Positions 8,241 through 18,765 of a DNA stretch of 50,458 nt are shown here, one piece after another. The notes under the pieces were generated by a model. The model was not told the DNA's origin. It did not search any database and saw only the letters and a list, made by a program, of their open reading frames with translations. Source of the DNA: Thermodesulfobacteriota bacterium (GTDB lineage: Bacteria > Desulfobacterota > DSM-4660 > Desulfatiglandales > Desulfatiglandaceae); NCBI GenBank assembly GCA_028278625.1, contig JANQDY010000209.1:1-50458 (forward strand). The letters run 5' to 3'. Every line of letters starts with the position of its first letter. Position 1 is the first letter of the stretch. The translations under genes were made by a program, and so were the position numbers.

Positions 8241-9368
8241 CTATTCGGGGGGCACAAAGACCTCCGGTTTGCCGTGGGGGAAGGTTTCAACATATACCGA
8301 TTGACTGGGAAACGCAAAGCCCGCTCCCGCCTGCTCCACGATCCCTTTGACCCGGTAGGCGAGCTGTTCCTTGATTTCCAGCCATTCTCCCCACACGGTG
8401 GTGCGGGTGAAACAGTAAAGCATGATGTCAATGGCGGAATCGCTGAAACGATCAATGCGCACAAATGTCGGAACTTCCGGCGGGTGAGCGAACACATCCG
8501 ACCCAAGAATATAGTCTTCTATGCGATCTCTAATGGTCCTCAGCTGATCAATGGTGCTTCGGTAGTCCACACCGATAATCCAGTAAATCCGTCGGTGTGT
8601 CATGGCTGAGAAGTTGATGGCGGAATTGTCGGAAAGCTTGCTGTTGGGAACGTAAACCGGGGCCTTGTCAAACCTCCGGACAACGGTGGATCGAAACCCG
8701 ATGGTCTCCACGGTCCCTTCCACCACATCGTCCACGCGAATCCAGTCCCCCGGATGGAACCGCTTTTCAGCCAGTATCAGAATCCCCGAAATGAGGTTCT
8801 TGAAGAGGTCTTTGGCCCCCAAGGCCACGGCCACCCCAAAAAGACCGAAGCCCGCGATGATGGGCCCTACCTTGACACCCCAGATTTCAAGGATCGTGGC
8901 ACCCGCGATGCAGACGAAAGCGATGCGAACGGCTTTCACAAACCACTCCACCATGGGTGTGGAGAAGGTTTTTTCAAGGCCCCGCAGCAGCATGGAAAGG
9001 GGCTGAACGAGCCTGATGAGACTCCAGAAAATGATGAAAGCAATGATGGAGCGGACCAGCCGGTCCGCAAAGATCTCCAGCCCTCCCGAAAGATCGAGAT
9101 ATTCCAGGGACAGATAAGCACCCAGCACCACCGGAATGTAACCCACCGGCTTCAGAAGAACCACCAGGGCCTGATCATCCAAAGGCGTGGTCGTTTTCCG
9201 GGTCATCAGAGCGATTCGGTGAACCAGCATTCTGGTAAAAACCCGCCGAATGAGCAAAAACCCTAAGAAAATCAGAACCGCAACCGTGATGCGCCCGATA
9301 TCGATACCCCAAAGACCGTTTTTCCACACTTCCGTCACGATGTTCCAGAATTTCATCCAGGTTTCCAT
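8241..9368 (-). CDS. MscS-family mechanosensitive channel
   Basis: Small-conductance mechanosensitive ion channel family, 375 aa. Several N-terminal hydrophobic segments precede the pore-lining TM3 helix with its Gly/Ala pattern (GFGLFGVAVALGAKDLFKN). This is followed by the beta domain (HPGDWIRVDDVVEGTVETIG, VPNSKLSDNSAINFS) and an alpha/beta C-terminal domain. It would release solutes from the inner membrane on hypo-osmotic shock. The start at 9368 is chosen because an ACAGGG-like site lies about ten bases upstream and the extra 35 residues from 9473 look non-membrane and poorly conserved; the longer start remains possible. Confidence 0.87.
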   Translation of the reverse strand: METWMKFWNIVTEVWKNGLWGIDIGRITVAVLIFLGFLLIRRVFTRMLVHRIALMTRKTTTPLDDQALVVLLKPVGYIPVVLGAYLSLEYLDLSGGLEIFADRLVRSIIAFIIFWSLIRLVQPLSMLLRGLEKTFSTPMVEWFVKAVRIAFVCIAGATILEIWGVKVGPIIAGFGLFGVAVALGAKDLFKNLISGILILAEKRFHPGDWIRVDDVVEGTVETIGFRSTVVRRFDKAPVYVPNSKLSDNSAINFSAMTHRRIYWIIGVDYRSTIDQLRTIRDRIEDYILGSDVFAHPPEVPTFVRIDRFSDSAIDIMLYCFTRTTVWGEWLEIKEQLAYRVKGIVEQAGAGFAFPSQSVYVETFPHGKPEVFVPPE

Positions 9369-9554
9369 GCCATTTACCCTGTTGGACGTTTCTTTTAACG
9401 AATATTTGAGGGTCGTCCCAAAAGACACACTTTTTCGTGCGCTCATGGTGGTCCATGAGGCTTCATATGTCAAGGGGAGGTAGCGGTTCGGCCTGCCGCT
9501 TCCATAAACTTTTTCTTTACGTTTTTCGCCATAAGGAGATAATGGATCATAAAA

Positions 9555-12500
9555 ATGGATCGATCATCTTTCGGAACAACAAAAGAAGGGAAACCGTTGC
9601 GGCAGCCCAAAGAAAGCAAACCGCCAGACCTTGAACCAGGCTTCTCCGTCATCTACTCAAACCGCATGGAGGTTTTGAGGGAAGTGGCCGTCCGATGGAT
9701 TCGGAAACACCCCCTCCCCCCCCTTGAAGACGAGGTCATCATTGTAGAGAGCAACGGGATGGCCCAATGGCTCAAACTGGCCCTGGCCGATGATAAGGGC
9801 TTGGGTATCAGTGCGGCCGTTTCCTTTCAGTTTCCTTCCCGTTTCCTGTGGCAGGCCTATCGGGCCTTTCTTGGTCCGGACATCATACCCCATGAATCCC
9901 CCTACGACAAAGGGCCACTCAAATGGCGGCTCATGCGACTGCTCAACGGTTTAAAAGATGAAAACCGTTTTCCGGACTTTGCGCAATTCCTGTCTGATGA
10001 TCCCGATGGTATTAAACGATATCAACTGGCTTGCCGTCTGGCAGATCTTTACGATCAGTATCAGGTATACAGGGCGGACTGGCTTCTTGACTGGACCAAA
10101 GGAAGGGACCAGATCAGAAATCGCAATGGAAAACCGAAACCGATTCCATCGCCCCACGGGTGGCAGGCCCACCTTTGGCGCCTGATTCAGAGAGATGTAC
10201 CGGAACCTGAGCGTGAGACCAGCCGTTCTCACCTTCATGGCCGGTTTATAGATGCCGCCAGAGACTTCTCACTGAAAGACCGTCTCTTTTGTCACCGCGT
10301 AATCGTCTTCGGCATCAGCGCCCTGCCCCAACAGACCCTTGAAGCACTGCATGCCCTGGGTCGACACATGCAGATCCTCTTTTTCGTGCTCAATCCCTGC
10401 CGTCACTACTGGGCCGATATCCCTGAAGCCAACCCGCTCCTGGCCGCCTGGGGTAAACAGGGGCGGGACAGTATCGGGCTTCTTTGCCAATACGACGACC
10501 GTGGCGAAACCTTCGGGTGCGGTTTCAGTGAAATCGACCTTTTCGAAGAGATTGAACAAGAAGAGAAGAGCGGCCCCCTGTTACAACAGGTCCAGCAGGC
10601 AATTCTCGATCTCAAATCGCCACCCCGCGCCTCGGGGAAGAAAGGCAGCGTTTCCGCCCTGGACCATTCCATCACCTTTCAACAGGCATACAGCCGCCAA
10701 CGGGAAGTTGAAATCCTCCATGACCATCTGCTCTTTCTGTTTAAAGAAAGACCCGAACTGACACCCCGGGATATCATTGTCATGACCCCTCATATCGATA
10801 TGTACACCCCTCATGTCGAATCCGTGTTCGGGAACCTCTCCCATGGGGACCCCCGTTTTATCCCTTTTACCATTGCCGACAAGCCGGACGGGAGCGGCAG
10901 CACCTTAATTGGCGCCTTTGAAAAACTGCTCCACCTGCCCACATCCCGTATCTCCCAAAGCGACTTGCTGGATCTTTTGCAGGTCCCCGCATTTCGTCTC
11001 AGGTTCGGTCTTGAAGCAGAGGACATCCTTAAACTCAAGCGCTGGATAGATGGTGCCGGCATTCGCTGGGGACTCAATGAAGCGCATCGGACCACCTTTG
11101 ATCTGCCCCATGGGATCAATGAAAACACGTGGTTTTTCGGTCTGCGCCGTATGTTTCTGGGTTATGCCGTGGGCAAGGGAAACCCCTGGCATCACATTGA
11201 ACCGTATGATGAAATCGGAGGGCTGGAGGCGGAATTGATTGGCCCGCTCCATTCCTTGTACACCTGCCTGGAAAAACACCTGCACGCCCTCAATCAACCG
11301 GCGGCGCCAAAGGTCTGGCACCACCGGATGACCGCAATGATCAATGATTTCTTTCTGCCGTCAACCAGTAGCGATCAGTTGTCCCGAAACCTTATTCAGG
11401 ACATGCTGAATGGATGGATGCGGGATTGTCTGAATGCGGGACTGGAAGAGTCCCTGACCCTCGGGGTGGTTCGCGATGCTCTGCTCTCCGTCATCAAAGA
11501 CCGGAACATATCCCAGCGCTTTCTGGTGGGGATGGTAAATTTCTGTACGCTCATGCCCATGCGGGCCATTCCCTTTGACATCGTCTGCCTTCTGGGCTTA
11601 AACGATGGGGAATATCCCCGGGGCAAGGCACCTGAGTATTTTGATCTCATGGCCCGCCCGGGCTTCCGGAGGCCCGGTGACCGTTCCAACCGGGAAGACG
11701 ACAGATACCTGTTTCTTGAAGCGCTCATTTCCGCAAGAAAGGAACTCTACATCAGCTATGTTGCCCGAAGCGCAACCGATAACTCCCAGCGAATGCCATC
11801 CGTGCTGGTTTCCCAGCTTCGGGATTATCTGGCGGAAGGGTGGGAAATCAAAAGAGACGCCTCCCCCCTGCCTGACCGACTCACATGCCTGCACCCCTTA
11901 CAGCCTTTCAGCCGGGCTTATTTTCTGCCCGGTGAAGACCGGAAAATCTTCACCCATTCCAAGGAATGGCGGAAAATGCTTGATCCAGTGAAGGAGGAAT
12001 CGCCTCCTGAAAGGCTTTCAGAGGCGTTCATCGATATTGGGCCGGGATTCACCCAATTGGCCGATTGTCTGAAGAATCCCGTGAAATGCTTTTTCAGTCA
12101 GAGATTAAAGGTCCATTTTGACCAAAAGGGCTCCGCCACCCACAACCAGGAGCCATTTTCCCTGGATGGGCTCTCTCCCTTCAAGCAGGGGAGACGGTTG
12201 TTGAAAGCGGGTCTTTCGGCCCCTTCCCCAAAATGGAGGGAAGCGGTCCATGATGCGGCCCAAAGACTTCAGTGGACCGGAGAACTCCCGCCCGGCAGCT
12301 TCGGCCCTCTATCCGCCCATGCACTCACCGAACCGGTCATCAAAATGCTGGAGCGGCACCACCGGTTGCTTGCGGACCATCCGCACCCATATGCGCCTCT
12401 TGAAATCCGATTTCCCTTTGACATCGTGGGGTGTGACCGCAATATGCTGGAAGACTGGCTGGACGGTTTAAGAAGCGATCAATCGGAAAGGCCCACGCCG

Positions 12501-13034
12501 GAAGATCTTCATTTCATGCGGTGGACGTTTTTCCCCATTGACATCCTTGACGCCAAAAAAAACATGGCGCGTCCGGAAAGTCTGCTGGATTTATGGGTCA
12601 GGCACCTGGCCGGATGTGCCAAAAGCATCGACCTCACCAGCATCCTCATTGCTCCCGACGGTCTCATCACACTGCCCCCGCTTCATCCGGATAAGGCCTC
12701 GGCCCATTTGACGGAAATTGTGGCGTTCTGGTGGCATTCCCTGCACCAGCCGCTCCCTGTAACCGCTAAAACGGCCTTCGCCTATTTGAAGACCTTGTCG
12801 GCACACAATGGGGATGACGGCCACGAAAGGGCCTATGAAGCTGCTCGAAAAGCCTATGAAGGGGACGGCTACCATTATTTCGGGGAGCTGGGATTCGGCG
12901 ACGGTATCTATCTCAAGCGGTGTTTTCCCGACTTCCGGGCCCTGTGGCGGTTTCAGAAGGGCCTTTTCCGGACATTCTCAAACAAAATTTATGAACCCCT
13001 GCTGACAGACCTTCAAACGGATGCATCCCCATGA
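9555..13034 (+). CDS. recC: RecBCD gamma subunit RecC
   Basis: Exonuclease V gamma chain, 1159 aa. It begins with a RecC-like VIYSNRMEVLREVAV, then VIVESNGMAQWLKL, and contains FCTLMPMRAIPFDIVCLLGLNDGEYPR, a region well conserved in RecC (only part is quoted as evidence: IPFDIVCLLGLNDGEYPR). RecC lacks ATPase motifs and serves as the scaffold and Chi-reading subunit. It is the first gene of recC-recB-recD, and its stop overlaps the recB ATG. The start is uncertain: ATG at 9555 is 16 bases from AAGGAG at 9533-9538, and the extra N-terminus of about 30 residues before FSVIYSN is longer than usual. Confidence 0.93.
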   Translation: MDRSSFGTTKEGKPLRQPKESKPPDLEPGFSVIYSNRMEVLREVAVRWIRKHPLPPLEDEVIIVESNGMAQWLKLALADDKGLGISAAVSFQFPSRFLWQAYRAFLGPDIIPHESPYDKGPLKWRLMRLLNGLKDENRFPDFAQFLSDDPDGIKRYQLACRLADLYDQYQVYRADWLLDWTKGRDQIRNRNGKPKPIPSPHGWQAHLWRLIQRDVPEPERETSRSHLHGRFIDAARDFSLKDRLFCHRVIVFGISALPQQTLEALHALGRHMQILFFVLNPCRHYWADIPEANPLLAAWGKQGRDSIGLLCQYDDRGETFGCGFSEIDLFEEIEQEEKSGPLLQQVQQAILDLKSPPRASGKKGSVSALDHSITFQQAYSRQREVEILHDHLLFLFKERPELTPRDIIVMTPHIDMYTPHVESVFGNLSHGDPRFIPFTIADKPDGSGSTLIGAFEKLLHLPTSRISQSDLLDLLQVPAFRLRFGLEAEDILKLKRWIDGAGIRWGLNEAHRTTFDLPHGINENTWFFGLRRMFLGYAVGKGNPWHHIEPYDEIGGLEAELIGPLHSLYTCLEKHLHALNQPAAPKVWHHRMTAMINDFFLPSTSSDQLSRNLIQDMLNGWMRDCLNAGLEESLTLGVVRDALLSVIKDRNISQRFLVGMVNFCTLMPMRAIPFDIVCLLGLNDGEYPRGKAPEYFDLMARPGFRRPGDRSNREDDRYLFLEALISARKELYISYVARSATDNSQRMPSVLVSQLRDYLAEGWEIKRDASPLPDRLTCLHPLQPFSRAYFLPGEDRKIFTHSKEWRKMLDPVKEESPPERLSEAFIDIGPGFTQLADCLKNPVKCFFSQRLKVHFDQKGSATHNQEPFSLDGLSPFKQGRRLLKAGLSAPSPKWREAVHDAAQRLQWTGELPPGSFGPLSAHALTEPVIKMLERHHRLLADHPHPYAPLEIRFPFDIVGCDRNMLEDWLDGLRSDQSERPTPEDLHFMRWTFFPIDILDAKKNMARPESLLDLWVRHLAGCAKSIDLTSILIAPDGLITLPPLHPDKASAHLTEIVAFWWHSLHQPLPVTAKTAFAYLKTLSAHNGDDGHERAYEAARKAYEGDGYHYFGELGFGDGIYLKRCFPDFRALWRFQKGLFRTFSNKIYEPLLTDLQTDASP

Positions 13035-16000
13035 GCCGCCATCTTGATCCAGTGACCTTTCCCATTCACGGCAGGCGCCTCATTGAGGCCAGCGCGGGAA
13101 CGGGAAAAACATACACCATCGGCGCCCTCTATTTGCGGCTGGTACTGGGTCATGGGGGGAGAAACGGTTTTAAGAGGCCTCTTGCACCCCCTGAGATCCT
13201 GGTGGTCACGTTTACCAATGCCGCAACAGAAGAGCTGCGTGATCGGATTCGTCAAAAACTGGTTGCGGCAGCCGCCCACTTTGATGGCGCCGACGCCGGA
13301 GATGACTTCCTAAAACACTTGCGTCTTTCGTATCCCCAATCCGCATGGCCCGAAATGGCGAATTTACTGGAGCAGGCAGCCCTTTGGATGGACGAAGCGG
13401 CCATTCATACCATTCACGGTTGGTGCAGCCGCATGCTCAGGCAGCATGCCTTCTTGTGCGGCAACCTCTTTGACCTGGAGCTGGCACCCGATGACGACAG
13501 CCTGCTGGAGGAAGCCGCCTGCGATTACTGGCGGTCCCATCTGTACAAGCTTCCGCCGAATCAATTGGGGGAAGTGGTGAGTTTGCTGAAATTAAAGGAG
13601 CCCTTGGATCTAATGACCCGGGTAAAAACGATCCTTTCCCAGGATCTTGTCCCGGAAAAGAATCCCTTTGAATTGCTGGAAGAACGTCATCAGGCCATAT
13701 TGGCGGCACGAACGGCATGGTCCCAGGATCTCATCACCGCCGTCGATATTATAAGAACGGCCAAGCATCAAAAAATACTGAACGGCAGAAAATACTCAGA
13801 AGCCTTCCTCAAGAAAGGGATCGACCAATTGACCCGCTGGGTGGGGGAGAAGGGCCCTCTGCCGGACATGCAAATTTTGGAACGGTTTTCACTTAAAGGA
13901 CTGACAAAAGGGACCAATAAAGATACGTCACCGCCCTTTCATTCCGCCTATGAAGCCTTCGACCGGCTCAACACTGTTTTGTCCCGGATTGACATTAATA
14001 AGCCATTCCTGGCTCATGCGGCTAGGGAGATTCATGCCCGTTATGAGCGCCAGAAAGCGCTTCAACGCATCGTGGACTTTGACGATCTTCCGAATCGCCT
14101 GAACCAGGCGTTACACGGTCCCGGCAACGAAAAACTGGCGCAACTCATTGCGGATCAGTATCCGGTGGCAATGATAGATGAGTTTCAGGACACCGACCCT
14201 GTTCAGTACGCTCTTTTCTCACGAGTCTACGGGCATCGACCTCAAACGGCACTTCTGATGATCGGGGATCCCAAGCAGGCCATTTACGGCTTTCGCGGTG
14301 CCGATATTCACACCTATCTTAGAGCCCGTGAGGATACCGGTGAAAATCCCCACACCCTTGACGCCAATTACCGCGCCACCAAGGCGCTGGTAACATCGGT
14401 GAATCAGATATTCGGATTTGCAAGCAACCATCCTGATGGACCTTTTCTCTTTAATGACCGGATCCCTTTTGAACCGGTTTTGCCGAAAGGCCCCGAAGGG
14501 GAACTGGTCATCATGGATCGCCCCTCATCAGGAGTGCACATCCGCCAAATGCCCCAGACGGCGCCGGTTCCCAAAACAGGGCCCCACGGGTATCTTGCCA
14601 AAATGGCGGAAGACTTTGCCGACCAAATAGCGACGCTTCTCCATCTTGCCCAACAAACCCCTTCAAAGGCCGGGTTTCGGAATACTCCGGGGGAACAGCT
14701 ATTACCCCTTCATCCCGCCGACGTGGCGGTTCTAGTGCGAAGCGGCACCGAAGCGGACCTCATTCGAAGGGCATTGGGCAAGCGCGGGGTGAAAAGCGTC
14801 TATCTATCGGACAAGGCATCGGTTTTTGACTCCTTTGAAGCCGTGCAAATGCTCTATCTGCTGCGTGCCTGTGCGTCTCCGGGAGTGGAAAGAACCCTTA
14901 AGGCGGCTTTGGCTTCTCCAATTCTGGCGTTACCCTTTGACTATCTGGACAGCCTGAACCGAAGCGAAGCCGCCTGGGAAAGAGAGATTGAGCGTTTCGG
15001 CGAATATTGTTTTGTCTGGCAAACCCGAGGGGTCCTGCCCATGCTGCGCAAGGTTCTGCAGGATTTCGGCACCCTTTCGAGCCTTTTGACAACCTCCGGT
15101 GGCGAGCGTGCGGCCACCAACTACCTCCATCTGGCGGAGCTCCTTCAGGAAAAATCCCTGGAAAAGGACGGCCCACAGGGTCTGATCACCTGGCTGGAAG
15201 AACAACTGGAGCAGCATCCAAAAGGACCTTCGGAACAAATCCTTCGACTTGAAAGTGATGAAGACCTGATCAAGGTCATCACCATTCACAAATCCAAAGG
15301 GTTGCAGTACCCCCTGGTCTTTTTGCCCTTTATCTGCACGTTCAGGCAGATAACCCAAAAAGATGTGGTCATGGATACGCGCAGTGATGAAACAAGTGGT
15401 AACGGGCTTATGTTGGATCCTCACATGACGGATGTTGAAGCGGCGGATCGGGAAAGGCTCGCGGAGGACCTTCGCCTGCTCTATGTGGCAATTACCCGGG
15501 CCCAATACGCCTGCTGGATGGGAATCGGCGTCACGGGAAGCAATCCCAAAAGCGGTGAAAAAAGTGAACTCAATCTCTCAGGTTTCGGGTACCTGCTCTC
15601 CGGGGGCCGGACCTTACCCACCCCGGATCTGTCAAATAGACTCCGTCAATTAAAGGGCGACTGCCCCCACATCACCATTTCCATGATACCGGATCCACCG
15701 AAAAATGTGCATTACAGGCCTGCTGCCAAACCCGAGTCGCTGTCACCTGCGCGCCCCTTTGATACTCCGGTTTTCCGGGACTGGTGGATCACCAGTTATT
15801 CCGGCATCTTAAAGGCACCGAACCTCCATTTGCCCCACAAATGGGAAATCATGGAACAGAAGAGGGGGTTCGAGTTCATAGGTTCCGCCCTGGCGGACCG
15901 GTTGCGGGAACCTGGGGAACCCCCTTTTCCCTATCCGGAGCCGGAGATTGCGGAGCCCTCCATTCACAATTTTCCCCGTGGGCCCGAACCTGGGACTTTT

Positions 16001-16702
16001 CTGCACGCCCTTCTGGAATGGGCAGCGGATAAAGGGTTTGATGAAGCGTCTCGTGATCCGTCATTGATCCGCGACCAGATTGAAATGCGCATGACCCGTA
16101 CGGAATGGCGGATCTGGACCGATCCTCTAACCGAGTGGTTTCAGAAGTTACTTCAAACACCGTTTCCCCTGCCCAAGGGAGAAGGGCACTTCCGTCTGAA
16201 AGACCTGTCACGGGATCACTGCCGGTCGGAACTGGAATTTTTGTTTGCGGCCCGCGGGATGGACATTTCACTGCTGGATCATGTTCTGACCAGGGGGATA
16301 TTGTCCGGGCTACCGAGGCCGCCGCTCAAGAAAGGCCGGATCCACGGCATGTTAAAAGGGTTTATCGATCTCGTTTTCAAGTTTCGGGGCAGATTCTACG
16401 TGCTGGATTATAAATCCAACCACCTGGGTGAAAATACTCAAGATTATGCATCCGGCCCAATGGCCCGCGCCATGCTGGCACACCGTTATGACCTGCAATA
16501 TGCCCTCTATACCCTCGCCCTTCATCGTCTTCTAAAAGCGAGACTTCCCAGGTATGATTATGAAAGGGATATGGGCGGTGCCGTCTATCTTTTCTTAAGA
16601 GGGGTCGACGAACATCATAACGGCGTCTACCTGGACCGACCGCCGAAAACACTCATCGAACAACTGGACCGTCTGTTCAAAGGGAAAGAGGAAAGTCGTT
16701 GA
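13031..16702 (+). CDS. recB: RecBCD beta subunit RecB, helicase-nuclease
   Basis: 1223-aa superfamily 1A 3'-5' helicase fused to a RecB nuclease domain. Walker A is EASAGTGKT at residues 19-27, motif II is DEFQDTDPVQY at about 382, motif III/IV region GDPKQAIYGFRGADIHTY follows, and TIHKSKGLQYPLVFLP and LLYVAITRAQ mark the C-terminal helicase motifs. The nuclease domain near the C-terminus has GFIDLVF and VLDYKSN, giving the D...DxK catalytic triad at about 1108-1127. It works with RecC and RecD in double-strand break repair and in degrading linear foreign DNA. It overlaps recC by 4 bases (ATGA). Confidence 0.95.
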   Translation: MSRHLDPVTFPIHGRRLIEASAGTGKTYTIGALYLRLVLGHGGRNGFKRPLAPPEILVVTFTNAATEELRDRIRQKLVAAAAHFDGADAGDDFLKHLRLSYPQSAWPEMANLLEQAALWMDEAAIHTIHGWCSRMLRQHAFLCGNLFDLELAPDDDSLLEEAACDYWRSHLYKLPPNQLGEVVSLLKLKEPLDLMTRVKTILSQDLVPEKNPFELLEERHQAILAARTAWSQDLITAVDIIRTAKHQKILNGRKYSEAFLKKGIDQLTRWVGEKGPLPDMQILERFSLKGLTKGTNKDTSPPFHSAYEAFDRLNTVLSRIDINKPFLAHAAREIHARYERQKALQRIVDFDDLPNRLNQALHGPGNEKLAQLIADQYPVAMIDEFQDTDPVQYALFSRVYGHRPQTALLMIGDPKQAIYGFRGADIHTYLRAREDTGENPHTLDANYRATKALVTSVNQIFGFASNHPDGPFLFNDRIPFEPVLPKGPEGELVIMDRPSSGVHIRQMPQTAPVPKTGPHGYLAKMAEDFADQIATLLHLAQQTPSKAGFRNTPGEQLLPLHPADVAVLVRSGTEADLIRRALGKRGVKSVYLSDKASVFDSFEAVQMLYLLRACASPGVERTLKAALASPILALPFDYLDSLNRSEAAWEREIERFGEYCFVWQTRGVLPMLRKVLQDFGTLSSLLTTSGGERAATNYLHLAELLQEKSLEKDGPQGLITWLEEQLEQHPKGPSEQILRLESDEDLIKVITIHKSKGLQYPLVFLPFICTFRQITQKDVVMDTRSDETSGNGLMLDPHMTDVEAADRERLAEDLRLLYVAITRAQYACWMGIGVTGSNPKSGEKSELNLSGFGYLLSGGRTLPTPDLSNRLRQLKGDCPHITISMIPDPPKNVHYRPAAKPESLSPARPFDTPVFRDWWITSYSGILKAPNLHLPHKWEIMEQKRGFEFIGSALADRLREPGEPPFPYPEPEIAEPSIHNFPRGPEPGTFLHALLEWAADKGFDEASRDPSLIRDQIEMRMTRTEWRIWTDPLTEWFQKLLQTPFPLPKGEGHFRLKDLSRDHCRSELEFLFAARGMDISLLDHVLTRGILSGLPRPPLKKGRIHGMLKGFIDLVFKFRGRFYVLDYKSNHLGENTQDYASGPMARAMLAHRYDLQYALYTLALHRLLKARLPRYDYERDMGGAVYLFLRGVDEHHNGVYLDRPPKTLIEQLDRLFKGKEESR

Positions 16703-18666
16703 TCAACCGTCCTTTGCCGAATCTACCTGAAACCGGGCCCCATGTTGCCTGGCTGAGACCTTTGGACCACGCCTTCGTGGAATTCCTGAAAGGAGAGGCG
16801 CCCAATACTCCGCGAATCGTTCTGTTCATTGCGGCCATTGCCAGCCGTCAACTGGGAGAGGGGCACGTCTGTCTCGATTTGGAAGCCCTGCTTGAGGATC
16901 CCGAGAGGGTTTTTTCGACCACGTCAGAAAAAAATGGCGATCCATCGATGCCCGACGATTGCCTTGCCTTGATCAACAATCTCACCCTTACATCCCTGGT
17001 GCGGCAATTGGAAGCATCACCGTTGGTATCAAGGGGCAATGGCAACACCCCATTGGTGCTCTCCAACGGAATGCTTTATCTGCGGCGGTACTGGGACTAC
17101 ACGCAATCCGTGGCACAAGATATCCTGAAACGATTGAACCACCATTTCTCCATACCCCGGGATCTGTCGCAACGGATCGACGGCTTTTTTGAATCCTTAA
17201 GGAGCCATGGGGAGAAAGCCAAAACCGAGGTACACTGGCAAAGCGTGGCGGCCGCCGTTTCCGCCGCAAGTTCCTTCACCGTCATTTCAGGCGGACCCGG
17301 AACCGGCAAAACCACCACCGTGGTGCGCCTGCTGGCCCTGCTTCAGCATCTGACCCTGGAAAAAGGACACAAACTGCGCATTCGTATGGCGGCCCCTACC
17401 GGAAAGGCCGCTGCCAGATTATCGGCATCTCTGGATCACGAAATGGCGAAACTGCCGCAAACCTTGCGTGACAATCTGCCAAAAAATGTCTCCACGCTTC
17501 ATCGCCTGCTTGGAAGCCGCCCTGATACGCGCCATTTCATCCATGATGCCCAGAACCCCCTTCATGTGGATCTTCTGGTGGTGGACGAGGCTTCCATGAT
17601 CGATCTCGAAATCATGGCCGCCCTACTCGCCGCCATTCCCGAGAATGCCCGACTGATTCTTTTGGGGGACAAAGACCAATTGGCCTCGGTGGAAGCCGGC
17701 GCCGTGCTGGGAGATATTTGCGGGCCGGATGGTCACCTCCGGTATACACCCTCTCAGACCGCCTGGATCAAACAACAGACCGGGTACGATCTTTCGGCCT
17801 TTTTGGGCCATGGCACTTTGCTGGACCAGCATGTGGTCTTGTTGAGAAAGAACTATCGTTTCGGCCATAAAAGCGGTATTGCCGCCCTTTCAGAGGCTGT
17901 GAACAGCGGAAATACGGAATTGGTGGAAGATGTCTGGCGGATGGGATTTAAGGACATCCACCGGATCTCGGTTGAAAATTCGGACGATGCATCCCTTGCC
18001 CGGTTGATTCTGGACGGGGGTGGCCATTCTACGAAAATGGGCTACCGCAAGTACCTGGAACGGGTGGGCCTGGGTCCTCAAGATGGGTCCGAAGACCTGT
18101 GGCTTCGTCAAGTCATGGACGACTTTGCCGCTTTCCAGCTTCTAACCCCCCTTAAAAGCGGTACCTGGGGCGTTAAGGCGCTTAATGAGGGAACTGCCCA
18201 CATTCTTTTTCGTCACGGGCTGATAGACCAAAAGGAAGGGTGGTACCCGGGGCGGCCCGTCATGGTTACCCGCAACGATTACGAAATGGGATTAATGAAT
18301 GGTGATACCGGCATCGCCCTGCCGATTAAAGATTCAAAAAGTCCCGGTGACATCACCCTGAAAGTCGTGTTCCCCATGGCGGACGGTTCTTTCAGGAAAG
18401 TATCCCCAGGAAGGCTCGGCCACATTCAAACCGTCTATGCCATGACCGTTCACAAAAGCCAGGGATCGGAGTTTGATCACGCGGCCCTGGTCCTGCCGGA
18501 CCGCTTGGTCCCGGTATTGACCAGGGAACTGTTGTATACCGCCATTACGCGATCCCGTCGCCGGTTTACGCTGGTCACTGCCAATGACGGTCTTTTCAAT
18601 GCGGCCGTCAGGAGAAGAACCTATCGGGCCTCGGGCCTTGCCGGGTTGCTCAGACCGAGCCCGTAA
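16699..18666 (+). CDS. recD: RecBCD alpha subunit RecD, 5'-3' helicase
   Basis: 655-aa superfamily 1B helicase. Walker A is SGGPGTGKTTT at about residues 197-207, Walker B is VVDEASMIDL at about 294, and the C-terminal UvrD-like motifs are VHKSQGSEFDHAALVLP (about 583) and YTAITRSRRRFTLV (about 612). The start is TTG at 16699, overlapping the recB stop, with AGAGGAAAG just upstream; no ATG nearby fits better. It is the last gene of the recCBD operon. Its stop is followed within 30 bases by the remnant of a TIGR02186-family gene on the other strand. Confidence 0.94.
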   Translation: MINRPLPNLPETGPHVAWLRPLDHAFVEFLKGEAPNTPRIVLFIAAIASRQLGEGHVCLDLEALLEDPERVFSTTSEKNGDPSMPDDCLALINNLTLTSLVRQLEASPLVSRGNGNTPLVLSNGMLYLRRYWDYTQSVAQDILKRLNHHFSIPRDLSQRIDGFFESLRSHGEKAKTEVHWQSVAAAVSAASSFTVISGGPGTGKTTTVVRLLALLQHLTLEKGHKLRIRMAAPTGKAAARLSASLDHEMAKLPQTLRDNLPKNVSTLHRLLGSRPDTRHFIHDAQNPLHVDLLVVDEASMIDLEIMAALLAAIPENARLILLGDKDQLASVEAGAVLGDICGPDGHLRYTPSQTAWIKQQTGYDLSAFLGHGTLLDQHVVLLRKNYRFGHKSGIAALSEAVNSGNTELVEDVWRMGFKDIHRISVENSDDASLARLILDGGGHSTKMGYRKYLERVGLGPQDGSEDLWLRQVMDDFAAFQLLTPLKSGTWGVKALNEGTAHILFRHGLIDQKEGWYPGRPVMVTRNDYEMGLMNGDTGIALPIKDSKSPGDITLKVVFPMADGSFRKVSPGRLGHIQTVYAMTVHKSQGSEFDHAALVLPDRLVPVLTRELLYTAITRSRRRFTLVTANDGLFNAAVRRRTYRASGLAGLLRPSP

Positions 18667-18693
18667 TTCCCGCGCTTTTGTTTTCTCAACCGT

Positions 18694-18765
18694 TCAGTGC
18701 TTGGGCGACTGTTTGGATTTTCCGATCATTTGAAAGATGCGTCCCACGAAAAATCCGCCCAATAT
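18694..18765 (-). pseudogene. 3' remnant of a TIGR02186-family gene
   Basis: Read on the minus strand this gives ILGGFFVGRIFQMIGKSK followed by QSPKH and a stop. The C-terminus of the intact protein at 22394-23176 is ILGGFFVGLVFQMIGKSK followed directly by its stop. Only the last 18 codons are kept; the original TAG has become CAG and a two-base insertion follows, so reading continues for five more residues. No upstream part of the gene remains: similarity ends abruptly at 18765. Confidence 0.8.
18712..18765 (+). repeat. Left copy of 54-bp direct repeat
   Basis: Matches 22397-22450 in the same orientation with three mismatches in 54 bases, including an uninterrupted 26-base identity at 18712-18737. 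Weaker similarity (GTGC.TGGG.G) extends the left edge to about 18697. Together with the right copy it brackets the TMTC-like/TPR and GT2 genes. Confidence 0.85.

Noticed and set aside
8754..9266. Plus-strand ORF of 170 codons opposite the MscS gene
   Set aside because: It lies wholly inside a well-supported MscS channel gene and its product is low-complexity and charged without a domain.
9542..9634. Thirty-codon ORF with AAGGAG just upstream, overlapping the start of recC
   Set aside because: The spacing from AAGGAG to its ATG is only 3 bases, the product is short and basic with no visible family, and it overlaps recC in another frame. It may simply reflect an uncertain recC start.
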